64,000 nucleotides of DNA from Pholiota molesta. Lineage: Eukaryota > Basidiomycota > Agaricomycetes > Agaricales > Strophariaceae. Below the pieces are notes generated by a model that was not told the origin of the DNA, did no database searches, and was given only the letters and a program-made list of their open reading frames with translations. This document shows, piece by piece, positions 35,338 to 46,283 of this stretch; position 1 is the first letter of the stretch; each line of letters begins with the position of its first letter. The stretch lies in contig JACGCK010000185.1 in the NCBI GenBank assembly GCA_014925825.1, positions 1 to 64,000 of the forward strand, read 5' to 3'. The translations under genes were made by a program, and so were the position numbers.

Positions 35338-35814
35338 TTCAGCACGCTCCTGATTCGAATTAATTTACAGCACGCTTATTCTACATACGCGTGCGCGTCA
35401 TGTGAAACACAAGCAGGCGCATCATTGATTGGTGTCTATTTTTGTCTTGACGGCGTCTAAATTTCCACCATTCTACGAAGCACTTAAATATGAACGGGGT
35501 ACTGTAGAGTAGTGTTGTTGCTACGATCCACTGAGGTTATGCCCTTGTTCTAAAGATTTGTTCAACTTGGAAATGCCCATAATGGTGTATACACCAAGCA
35601 CTGAGTGATTTTGCTTTACTAGCTGTGAGGGATAGTATCATAGGGAAAGTGCTGGGAGATGTCTACATTACTTATTGGTGTCAATAGCTTCATATTCTAT
35701 GAGCTACTCACCTACTCAAGAAATAAGCTCTAACCTGATGACCTGCGGGAAAATGTGAGGATCCCATCGATCCAATGACTATAACAGCCTGCATCGTCAC
35801 TTTTTTACTCTCTC

Positions 35815-35983
35815 TTCCATACCCCTACATACCACACTCTCTCCCGCGCACATCTTTGCTCGCGCGTTGTCCGTGCGCGTTTCCCCCCCCGCGCCCACGC
35901 ACGTATTCGCTCGCGCGTCGCCCGCGCACGTCCTTGTACTCTCTCTCCCGCGCGTTCTTGTTCGCTCGTCTCCCGCGCGCGCC
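35815..35983 (+). promoter_or_regulatory. Pyrimidine- and CpG-rich leader of the next gene
   Basis: Immediately upstream of the ATG at 35984 the plus strand alternates C/T-rich and CGCG-rich words, for example ACTCTCTCCCGCGCACATC and TACTCTCTCTCCCGCGCG, repeated several times. CT-rich stretches near the transcription start are common in filamentous-fungal promoters; the regular CGCG content is unusual and echoes the palindrome linkers. Confidence 0.45.
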
Positions 35984-36373
35984 ATGCCAACTATCGCCAT
36001 CCTTGACTGGGACACCAAGCCCGACGCCGTGCTTCGCGTCATGCCCGCAGCTTACTTCAAGGAGGAGGCACTCGCCGTAATTTGGGGTCTAGGGTTACCA
36101 GGAAATTGCAAATTTCTAATTGTGTACGTATTTCTCAACTTCGCTTTCATTCTCATTTATATTATGTTTTATAGGAAAGGCCCGCACCGTCATGACGAGG
36201 AGCTGCCCTTGCACTGCACAGCTCGAGTGTTCAAGAAGAATAACAGATACATGGGCGCGGTACATTTCTTCGTCGCCCCCGACGAAGGAACGGCGACTTT
36301 CGAACCGGCTCCGCTTTGGAGTGTCTGGCTCGAGAAGAAATTTAACAAAGACCCGAGGACGAGAATAATATAG
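35984..36373 (+). CDS. Unrecognised small accessory protein
   Basis: No family recognised. ATG 35984 opens MPTIAILDWDTKPDAVLRVM, continues AAYFKEEALAVIWGLGLPGN, and after an intron (GTACGT donor near 36123, TAG acceptor near 36175) continues KGPHRHDEELPLHCTARVFK, MGAVHFFVAPDEGTATFEPA and WLEKKFNKDPRTRII to TAG 36373. Reading through the intron is also open, so retention is possible and would give a hydrophobic insert. A donor-like GTATGT overlaps the stop and GYFMIYRPNSW is encoded downstream, so extra 3' exons may exist. It is bounded by palindrome arrays 4 and 5. Confidence 0.6.
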   Translation: MPTIAILDWDTKPDAVLRVMPAAYFKEEALAVIWGLGLPGNCKFLIVYVFLNFAFILIYIMFYRKGPHRHDEELPLHCTARVFKKNNRYMGAVHFFVAPDEGTATFEPAPLWSVWLEKKFNKDPRTRII

Positions 36374-36677
36374 TATGTTTTAACTTATTCTGTTATTCGA
36401 CGTGCGTATTCATTCTACTAGCAGGGATACTTTATGATCTACCGGCCTAATTCTTGGTACGTCTGCATCTTTTCCCAAGCAGAAAAGCTAACTAGTTTCC
36501 TAGCTATCTTGATCGCGCGTTGTGCGTTCCCCGCTGTATTATAATATTTGTATCTTGTTGTCCATACGCTGTCCGCATATCTTGTAGCTCGAAATTTTTA
36601 TAGCGCGCTTGTACATAGAATTTATTGCTGTAATGTATATAATATATACCCAAATTTTGATACTTTCCTGCATGGGG

Positions 36678-37765
36678 CTCATCCAGTAGATTTCTGCTGG
36701 ATTGGTCGCGCGGTGTTGATCCGGTGAATTTACACTGGATGTGCACTGCACGAACAATCCAGTGAATTTACACTGGATGTACGCTGCGCGAGCAATCCGG
36801 TGAATTTTCACCAGATTGCTCGCATGTGGCTCATCCAGTACTGGATTGGTTGCACGGCACTGGATTCCTCGTGTGTCACTTATCCAGTATAATTCTACTG
36901 GATCCCTCGCACGGCGCTCATCCAGTGAAATTCCACTGGATTGCTCGCGCTAGGGCTCATCCGGTAGAATTGCACTGGATCCCTTGCATGGCAACATAGC
37001 CAGTGCCGCGCTCCCAATCCAGTGTAATTTTACTGGATCCTGCACGAACAATCCAGTGAATTTACACTGGATGTGCACTGCACGAACAATCCAGTGAATT
37101 TACACTGGATGTACGCTGCGCGAGCAATCCGGTGAATTTACACCGGATTGCTCGCATGTGGCTCATCCAGTACTGGATTGGTTGCACGGCACTGGATTCC
37201 TCGTGTGTCACTTATCCAGTATAATTCTACTGGATCCCTCGCACGGCGCTCATCCAGTGAAATTCCACTGGATTGCTCGCGCTAGGGCTCATCCGGTAGA
37301 ATTGCACTGGATCCCTTGCATGGCAACATAGCCAGTGCCGCGCTCCCAATCCAGTGTAATTTTACTGGATCCTGCACGAACAATCCAGTGAATTTACACT
37401 GGATGTGCACTGCACGAACAATCCAGTGAATTTACACTGGATGTACGCTGCGCGAGCAATCCGGTGAATTTACACCGGATTGCTCGCATGTGGCTCATCC
37501 AGTACTGGATTGGTTGCACGGCACTGGATTCCTCGTGTGTCGCTTATCCAGTATAATTCTACTGGATCCCTCGCACGGCGCTCATCCAGTGAAATTCCAC
37601 TGGATTGCTCGTGCTAGGGCTCATCCGGTAGAATTGCACTGGATCCCTTGCATGGCCACATAGCCAGTGCCGCGCTCCCAATCCAGTGTCATTTTACTGG
37701 ATCTTGGGCGTGGCGGCGTGGCCGCATAGCCACTGTCATGCGTGTTGGGGCTCATCCATCCAGTA
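36678..37765. repeat. Palindrome array 5 with 332-bp tandem repeat
   Basis: Many palindromes of the form ATCCAGTGAATTTACACTGG-AT, separated by linkers such as TTGCTCGCGC. A 332-bp unit is present three times (about 36709-37040, 37041-37372, 37373-37704), nearly identical between copies. Compensated variants occur: ATCCGGTG...CACCGGAT at 37127-37148 and 37459-37480, whereas the first copy (36795-36816) has ATCCGGTG with CACCAGAT. Marks the right side of the accessory block. Confidence 0.95.
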
Positions 37766-40700
37766 GTATTTGGTCGTGCACAACTCATTCTATACCATAT
37801 TCACCCAGTTGAAATATTAGAAAATGTGTTCTAGTCATATTAATTACTTTCCAATAACAATGATACTCATACATGATGTTGTATAGAATGTGAAGCCAGG
37901 GAAAGAAAAGCTGAGCGAACCCAACCTGCAATATCTATACTGGAGGTGGCAGTGCATGTCCTGGGTGCCCTTGGCAGAGACGCACCGTGTGCACATGAGC
38001 TGCATGTACAGGTGCATTTGGCATGGATGTACATGGTGTTATACCGTGTTTACATATGAATGATACTCGCCTGCCAGGCCGCCGTGTCCCGAAGATTATC
38101 CCGATACACGCCAGCTATGTATCTTCGCCTCCGGACCCAGAAAACATTGATCATACAGAGATGTCCCTCCAGCTCTTCGCCTAGACGTCCATATGACCCC
38201 CATGTCCAAGGTAAATAAAGAAACCATCCCCGCACCACCTGTACTACTTCTCGGCAGATTGACCAACCAATCCAGAGGCATAGCCAGGACCAATATCGGC
38301 ATGTCATCAAAAATATGGAGGATTTCATGAGTAAATTTTCCAAGTGAGCCTGTAATTACTAATTTCCCTGTTGTTAATGAGCTCGGTATGTCTCAATCCC
38401 TCCAGTGCTATTGGATGACAAGATAGAATTAACCTCGTCAGTGTTCTCTTCGGCATTGTGGCATTCCTACATCTCGTGACAAACATCAGCTGGCTCCCCA
38501 TGGAACAACTTAGTCGTTCTGTATCGTCATCTATTCCATCTCAACAGCCCAGACAACTCACCCATGTCACACAGGTATCGTGTGTTTTGCATTCATTACC
38601 CGGTGGCCGAGGATACCTGCCAGTTTGCCTGTGAAATTCATGGCCGCCGTCGTTGCCTGTCTCTTCCAGTTTACAGCACTGACGCATGGAGACTTCAACC
38701 TCATTAATAGGTACCAAATGTCCGCATTGCCGCCGGTTAAGACCCTCTTTTGACCGTTCCCAGACAGACCACTTGCTACAGACCCTGGCCGCCGATAGAT
38801 CCTTCCACGCAAATAAACCGCACTTGCGTTGTATGGATAGGAAATTAATATTGATTCAACGGTATTCTGGTTCTTCCTTTATGAAGCCTGTCATTGATTG
38901 ATACTCATATTGTAAGGTGTGGATTCACTTAGATTTCTTCAACGAAGTCACTTGCCTTGGAGTATCGCCGGAACCCCATCTGAATTCTACTGGCGATAGC
39001 AGTCCGTGTCTTATTTTCACCTGTTGCATGTCCCCGAGATTCTGTTCGAAGTTCTATTCTTTTGACAGCATTGCCGCTTGTCACTTGGCCTCTCGTGACA
39101 AGTATCTTTATCCGCCCGACATCGTGGTTTTAGTTGGGATTTCATTTGATTTCTTGACGGTTAATATATTGGCGATAAATCGCTGAGAGCGGGGCCGGCG
39201 CAGATCCCATCTCAGTTGTCATGAGAAGGCCACTCCCATTATAACCTCGTTGTAGACTCCCAGCAGTCGTCTTCCTTCTTTGGTGCGCTCTCATGACATG
39301 ATCGGTGCCGACGTAGAGATAATGCTCTTGCAACACATGCGATTCCGGCTCCTGCGGGATTTCCCCCGAGAAAGAACACGGGAGCCCGCTAGCTCCCTCG
39401 ATCGACGAAGTTCTATTTGCCTGCTCTTGCGGCCCCGAGGTCTATGATGACATACGTGCAGTGGCCACTGTTCGCTTACCTCCCGGGTGAGTTCATTGAT
39501 TTCTATTGCGTACAGAAGATAGATTTAGCGCTAGGATAAATATCAGCAAACTGCCATCTTTTCCAGTCGCCATTACAGTCTTGGCACAGGTAGTCGCTGA
39601 TATCAATTGACATCATTCAAAAACAAATAAATGTATGTGAAAAGGTGAGTTTGGAACAGTATTTTGCCGGACAATTTTAGCAACTACAATCAGAAAATCT
39701 AGCTATCACAGTGAACGATCGCAGAACCACTGTCATGCCTATACTTAGCAACAATACTCGATGCGGGTACGAAGACTGGTAAGTACCTCGAAGAAGGGTC
39801 CGAAACTTACCCAATGCAAATGAGGCAGCGAGGGATAATTCTTGCATATATAGCCGATTTGGCTTCCCCGTCTTCTGGGAATGACGTTAGTTCTGACGCT
39901 CTTTCGCATCCTCGTTACGGTCCGACGAGACTTTACCATGGACTCGGGACACAGGCTTCTATCCACCACCGTTTTGGTTAGCGAAGAAACAGCTCTTCTT
40001 TCATCCTATCTATACAATAGAGTGAGTACTTTCATTTGCCTGTTCATTTGAATACTTGAATATATTTGTATGAAGCCGTCTAAAAATCAGAACACTATCC
40101 GAACATAACTGTCGAAAGTTCTGGCGGTTTTTTGAGGCAATTCATGAACCCAATAAAAATGGGCGGCTGTGAGTCTTTCTATGTCTATACATACCGTACT
40201 CGAGTTTCAGGCACCAAAATGGGTAAGTAGAACTTGGTATGCCCCTGTGATTCTCAGGACAGATTGTCTTGACCGTTAAATCATGTTGCTGCTGTGGGGA
40301 GATTCGACTGACGGCCCGTCATTGACAGTTCGCAGAATCTATCAATATCTTCTAGATCGATTCCAATATGAAACACGGACGGCTCTCTGTCTTTATTCTC
40401 GTGCCCAAGAACCCCGAAGTATCTTTAGTGGGCTTGGGAGAGATGGCCAATCCCACGGAGTCAACTTTCGGAGCCCGTCGTGAACTAATGTGGCGCACGA
40501 CATTCCGAAAATGGTATATAACGTTCCCGGCTTGGTGGCCTCTTCCACGAAGTCAAGGAAAGCATATTTTTATGGGTAACTTATGTCGGCGGCCTTAGAC
40601 GTTATGGTATCCCACAGCATAGAAGGCAGGCAGTCAGGCGGCCAGTGACATAAACTTTACATGTGGGTAGGTCCATGTAAAATGATTTCATAAAGATTAT

Positions 40701-41275
40701 GTTCTCAATTACCCGAGTCAATCCGTAAGATAATATGAACAGTGTGCGCATGGTTGATAGAGGCGTCAATACCTCCGTACTAATAACGCTTGGTATTCGA
40801 CCCAAGCCCATAAATTTCAACAGCTCTGTGCTCTGTACCGTTATTTTATTAATAGGATAAGAAACGACATTATTAGTAACTTGAAAGAGCTGTTTATGAG
40901 AAAGCTAGGAATTTAGTTGTATTAATATTCTCTGGCTTAGCTGCAACGTCCATGGTGCTATCAACTGTGAGTACTTGAGCCTCTGATGTTTTATTTTAAA
41001 ATTGGCAAGCTTGTACGTTGGTCGTAAGTCCTTCCAATCAGCTGAGGCTAAGCCCTCCAATGCCAGGCGGCGCATCGAAAAAATAGCAGATTTGTCTTAC
41101 AAAATTTGAGTAAAACTCCCAGGGGCCCTCTTATACGAGTGTATGGTATTACTCCCCTCATTTATTGATAATCATTTCGCTCATCGTTCAACGTTTTGAA
41201 AGGATTTCACTTTAAATCCAAGTCCACTCAACTGGTGCACAGCGGGCTGAGCGGCCCGTTCGCATGTGATTAGAT
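37766..41275. other. Gene-poor region right of the accessory block
   Basis: I find no convincing gene in 3.5 kb. Short frames such as minus 38050-38343 (Trp-rich) and plus 40368-40598 do not link into an exon chain or show a family motif. Part may be the decayed remains of a gene or transposon. The last few hundred bases are the upstream region of the Maf-like gene. Confidence 0.4.
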
Positions 41276-42448
41276 ATGTTGCGAGTCGCGACCGTTGCTC
41301 GGCGCCGAGCTAAGTTGCCACCTCCCACTTGCCCAATCCGTTATCAATTCTATCGCGCTATCCAGTCAAGGAAACAAATGTCCGAGCACATTCTCTCCCA
41401 TGCTCTCCGTATTCCTCCTATAGAGAGGCTCAAAGGAAAACGCATAGTTCTCGCTTCGAACAGTCCAAGAAGACAGGAAATCCTCCGCACCTTCGTGCGT
41501 CACACTGCAAAGGTTTTGATTAAACACCAATTTATGCCGTGACGGAACAGGGTATCGCACCTGAAGTTGTGCCATCTACGTTTGCGGAGGATCTGAATAT
41601 CAGTGAATTCCCGGAGCCGCATGAGTATCCTGTCGCCACTGCGACACACAAAGCTGTCGAGGTTTATGAGAGGCTAGTGGTGCGTATTTGGCTAGTATAA
41701 AATGGCTTTGAAGCTGACGAAGACGTGCTATCAAGGCCGAAAATCCTGACGAGGCTCCAGATCTTGTTATTGCAGGTCGTCCGCCGCTTTAAATCACGAT
41801 TTCTGGCTATCTGATACTGCTGCTCATACAGCTGATACTGTCGTTCTGACGCACCCTCAACCTATTACCTCTGATGTTTCATACACTCTCCAACCGGTCG
41901 TGAACCAAGAGCTACTGGAGAAACCTGCATCCAAAGAGGATAACCTACGAATGCTGTTAGACATGAACGGAAATGTTTGTGAAGTTGTGACGGGAGTTGT
42001 TATTGGTAACTCAGCTCAAATTATCCTTCGTGCGATGTTCTAACTCGCTATGCCTCGCGCAGTATATCCCATTCTCACAGCTCCAGGATATAATACCAGG
42101 TGTGTTATTCCGTCATTACAAAAATCGTGACCACTTATATTGTATCCCAGGGCGATTGATGAGCGCACACTTGTATACTTTGCTGATAACCCAAAATACG
42201 TTCTTGATGCATACGTGGAGAGCGGAGAAGGAATAGATCGGGCAGGCGGGTTTGCCATCCAGGTGAGATTGACTCCTTCAATAAACCTTCGAAAAGCTTT
42301 GCCTATTTACGATATCCAGGGACTTGGCGGCATGCTGATTCGCAAGATTGATGGTGATTATAACAACGTTGTTGGGTTTCCCGCCGCCTCTTTCTTCAAA
42401 CTATTGGACCTTCTGGTAGAAGAAGATGCAGATTTTCTTGATATTTGA
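41276..42448 (+). CDS. Maf/HAM1-type nucleoside triphosphate pyrophosphatase
   Basis: Maf proteins hydrolyse dTTP/UTP and modified nucleotides to monophosphates, a house-cleaning activity. The ATG at 41276 opens MLRVATVARRRAKLPPPTCP, a basic stretch that could direct the protein to mitochondria; a second Met before SEHILSHAL could be the cytosolic start. The Maf hallmark is LKGKRIVLASNSPRRQEIL (about 41429-41485). After introns come IAPEVVPSTFAEDLN, ADTVV (about 41832), a LEKPASKEDNLRMLL segment, GNVCEVVTGVV, ESGEGIDRAGGFAIQ (about 42217-42262) and GLGGMLIRKIDGDYNNVVGF, ending at TGA 42448. An extra stretch after ADTVV (HPQPITSDVSYTLQPVVNQE) is longer than in bacterial Maf, as in other fungi. 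About five short introns. Confidence 0.88.
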
Positions 42449-42834
42449 TCAGACTTTGATCAGACTGGACGTATTTGCCAGTGCGCGATATTGATAGCAT
42501 CTGAACATTGAACATCTAATGTATTGCAAAAGGTATGCGACCTCTGCACTGATTTTTTCTTCGACAAAAATGTATCTATGAGGTCAGATGGATATTCTAC
42601 TTTTGAAGAACAGCCGAAGAACAGCTGAATTGGGATAGGATGCTTATTTGCACTTATTTGTAGCCTGAATATTACGCGACGCGACGCGTCTGAACTTGAA
42701 CTTTCTCCTTCCTCACGACTCCAATATACCCATCCTCCAGATTCCTTCAAACCCCTTCTAAGCATCTCTGTTCTTGAAAACTGTAGTCTGAGGGACTACT
42801 TGGGCCAAGCTATCATTTCTCGTCTGAAATCTCG

Positions 42835-44048
42835 ATGCGATTCCGCGCATGCGTTGTTAACGTTGTAACATTCTTTCGTCAGTAAGAAGAAACGGCAATA
42901 CCTCTTTCAGTAGACTTCACGAGTCTTACTTCTCCATCATAGGCGTCATTCAAGCTATCGAGAAACTGCAGAAAAAATGTATCATCAAGTTCACGGAAGC
43001 GAACATGTACATCATCTGCAATAGTGACGCGAATGAAGGAGGGATACAGGTCTGGTCGTAAGCGCGGACTTCCACTTCTAATTCTCATTGACTGAGCTTG
43101 TTGGCTATGCTCTAGGCAAATTAAGGTTGACTCGTTGTTCAAGGACTACCGTATCCAATCCAACGCGAATAACGAGATCACGATGGCTCTATCATCCGAA
43201 GCACTTCTCGGCGCGCTAAAGTCTGCCTCACCGGCGACCTCCAGTCTAGAAGGAGAAGAAGTGGTAATGAAACTGGCGAAGAAGAACGATCAAGCGCTGC
43301 TTTCGTTTGAAATATCTGGTCTGACGCGGATTGGCCACAGGCTTCGTATCGCACAAGATGTGAAGATTGAGGTGCTCAAGCCAGCAGACGTGGCGAAGCT
43401 GACGGAACCGTTATGTCCTGAACCCGATGTGCGCCCTTTTCACCCGTTTCTGGATGATAGATGTCTGATATTTTTTTGGGGATGGCTTGTCTTAGCTGAA
43501 TATCCTCCTTCCTCCCCTGCAACTGCTTCGCACAATAGTCGATCGGCTGCGTCCCATGTCTGATGTCTTAGCCGTCCAGGCCAACAATAACAAACGATTG
43601 CTGTTGGCAATCAGGACCGAGAGTGTCAGTGTAGAGACGGAATGGAAAGATTGTTCAAATCCCGAAAGTGCGTGTGCGCTCTATTTTTCTCCAAGATCCA
43701 AGCTTCGCCAGCTATCCTTCTTCGAATATTTATCTTACATCTGACCTGCAGCACACAACAACGAAGAAGCGGACGACGAAGAGCCCCGTGATCCGGATAA
43801 GATGTATACCGTCTACATCTCAACACGCAGTTTTTTGAAATTTCTGAACAGTCATGTCGTATCTACTACAACCATCGCATGTGAGATATTTTGCCTTGTA
43901 TGATAATTCTTTTTGACAATCTCATCGCAATTTAGGTCTATGTCAGCATCATTGTCTCATCCTATACGTCTACATTGGCGATGTTGCAGATGCAGGAGGA
44001 GTATTGACGTTTTACATTCCAGCTATCATCGATGATGACGGTCGATAA
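42835..44048 (+). CDS. HUS1: HUS1, subunit of the 9-1-1 checkpoint clamp
   Basis: Hus1 forms a PCNA-like ring with Rad9 and Rad1 that is loaded at damaged DNA to activate the ATR-type checkpoint. ATG 42835 starts MRFRACVVNVVTFF. An intron joins it to RVIQAIEKLQKKCIIKFTEA and IICNSDANEGGIQVWS, a hallmark of fungal Hus1; then QIKVDSLFKDYRIQSNANNE and ALSSEALLGALKSASP. A GTGCGC donor after CPEPD is joined to LNILLPPLQLLRTIVDRLRP, which restores the family pattern. Later exons read VQANNNKRLLLAIRTESVSV, EWKDCSNPE, MYTVYISTRSFLKFLNSHVV and YIGDVADAGGVLTFYIPAII, ending DDDGR at TAA 44048. Five introns; length about 320 residues, as expected. It is convergent with the phosphatase-fold gene on the minus strand, about 295 bp away. 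Confidence 0.93.
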
Positions 44049-44342
44049 CCAGCGGAGATCGCATCACCCATGTCAATACATGCTTCATCACACCTTCCAA
44101 CAGACAGGCATGATAACTTCGCTCGATTGCATCTCGGTGAAGGAAACAACTTTTTTCACCCTCCAGCTTTCACATTATACTAGACGCCCACTTGGCCAGG
44201 GCTGCAGTCCTGCGTGCCTCTGCCCTAACAAGGCCATCAGTACTATACTGCTATATCTTTTCTCTCCTAGGGCTTCCTTTTCATCCCCCGCTGTCGTTGC
44301 TGTACCATTAGAAACCTGAATAATACAGTCCCAGATTTGTTT

Positions 44343-45706
44343 TCAAACGACGGAAAGCTTCACATCAACAAAAACAGGCCGATGATCGCTTGCCAACACG
44401 CCGTCGTCAGAAACAGACGTTTGCACATCGTATCTCCCTATCTCCCTGGAACAGATGCCCCGTACATGAGCCCACGAGCTACCTATGATTTTTAAAAACG
44501 CACCATCCCCGATTACTCCCCCCAAACACGAAATCGATCCTTGTCCAGTCCTTGACATTTTCTGGTTTACTGAACCCCGTAAACGTAGCGAAGTTGGCGG
44601 ATACGTTCCTGCGGGGTGCTTCGGCGCGTAGATCGATAAATCGGAAGGAAGGCAGCTGGCCGGGGCTGACTGGGTATTTCTGTGTGAATGCAGCGCCAAT
44701 GGGAAATGGAGGTATGGATCCTGTCAGAACTTTGTAGGCACCTGAGTCGGCTTGTGTTGAAGAACTATATATGCAACACAATCACGCCGCTGATTATAAA
44801 TTGTAGGCCAAGTCATAATGTGCTTGCTGACCTGTTGAAATCTCCCAAGACAAACACTGGCGCGCCGGTGTTCACTGCTTCAAAGCGCGCCCTATGTAGC
44901 AAAAGCGATGCCCCGAATCTCCTTTGTTCATCGGAGCTGTGATCCAAGTGCGTGTTCAGCACACTAAATTGTCTACCACCCGTAGTCGTCTTGAATCGAG
45001 CGACTGTGCATACTCGGATACATCCCGCGCCAGGATATCTTGAGGGCTTGAACGGTGTATTACTAGTTTTAATTGTTCAATAATCAGCATGCAAAAGTGA
45101 TATTTTTTTGACATACGAAAGCCAGAAGGAATCAGTGGATAAGAGTTCAATCTCGGTGCTGAAATTCAGAAACGCAACAGATCAATGACACAGTGTAGCT
45201 TCGATAGGATGAGATATGCGTACCGCTTATAAAAAATCGGACTGAATTCTCCCTTATTTACACCATCTTCTCGGCCTACGCCTACCTATCAATACCAAAG
45301 GTGAATTTGATAATAATCGAAAATGAAGGAAGGATGATCAATGGCGATCAGGACCCAAGCACTCATGCGCATTCCCTTACCCATGCCCAATCGTCTCCAA
45401 ATAGCTCCTTTAAGTCATTGACTTGCCGGATCAGGGCCTCCTGGAAACCTAGCCGCGTCCAACGGTTCAGATGAGCTTGTCTCAGACTCACGAATGATAG
45501 AGAGGTGCACCTGCCAAAACGATGTCCTCCTTCAACAAAATATCAGCAACCCTGAGCCTGCGCAAGCTCCACGGCTGTTCTCCAGTCAATGCAAGGTATG
45601 TTGGCGGTTTTAGTGGATCTACGGTGCTCAAACTGTCCAGTGATTGCTGTACGGTTATGTTGTCCGGTTGGGTGTCATATCGCAGGTTGTACGTGACGAG
45701 CCGCAT
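44343..45706 (-). CDS. Endonuclease/exonuclease/phosphatase-fold protein
   Basis: Member of the EEP (DNase I/inositol phosphatase-like) superfamily, of the fungal type close to secreted or cytosolic metal-dependent phosphodiesterases; the substrate is not predictable. The minus strand starts MRLVTYNLRYDTQPDNITVQ (ATG 45706), with the catalytic-type Asn-Leu-Arg-Tyr motif; a longer in-frame start at 45805 (MAKTQGWQ) is possible. GEQPWSLRRLRVADILL follows, then, across introns, a GREDGVNKGEFSPIF-like segment, CTVARFKTTTGGRQFSVLNT and LDHSSDEQR (the NTHLDH motif), APVFVLGDFN-like residues near 44850, and finally DWTRIDFVFGG and ASDHRPVFVDVKLSVV with the catalytic SDHRP, stop at 44343. All key motifs are visible, so it looks functional. 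At least five introns; some borders are approximate. Confidence 0.82.
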
Positions 45707-46283
45707 TGCCGATACAGAAGTTTCGGGACGAGTAGTGTGGATATCAGAGGAAATGCGAGGAAAGCCCAAAATCAAAACACACTGCCAACCTTGTGTTTTG
45801 GCCATACGGGCGCTTATCGCTATCTTCCGGCGCGGTCACGTGACTTTGTGGCGCTTGCACGGCGCTTGTGGTTTCTGGTCTGTTTTTTATCATGAATTTA
45901 TAGCCTTGCTATGTACTTCGATTGATATATGATAACCACTTGTTTTGGCCGTCGCATGGAGCAGGAAATTTCGAATGCGCATTGGATGTGTGATATTTTT
46001 GAGGTATGGTATCTGATAGGGACGCTAAATTCCATCAGCTAATGCAAACAAGTAGCAGATAGGCCAAACTATATTAGAACAATAGAATCTGAATTGCTCT
46101 TGGTTATTCTGAGGATAAAGCTTGGATAAAGCGAAGATATCCACGATTTAAAGATATCAATATAAGCGTCCTTGAGAGCGTGAGAAATGGTAGGCATGAC
46201 TTGACAATGGACGCGATTTTCTGTTCAAGTTTCTCTGTCTTCCACCAACTTCCCATCTCGAGCAAGCACGAGTGGCCTCCAGA

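Noticed and set aside
36709..37704. CRISPR-like regularly spaced repeats
   Set aside because: The units are palindromes with repeated, not unique, spacers, in a eukaryotic genome with spliceosomal introns; there are no cas genes.
21813..37765. TET/JBP dioxygenase gene as partner of the KDZ element
   Set aside because: I looked for an HxD...H dioxygenase arrangement in the block and found no convincing frame.
38050..39186. Possible pheromone-receptor (STE3-like) or membrane protein
   Set aside because: Some hydrophobic, Trp-rich frames, but no consistent exon chain and no STE3 motif that I could match.
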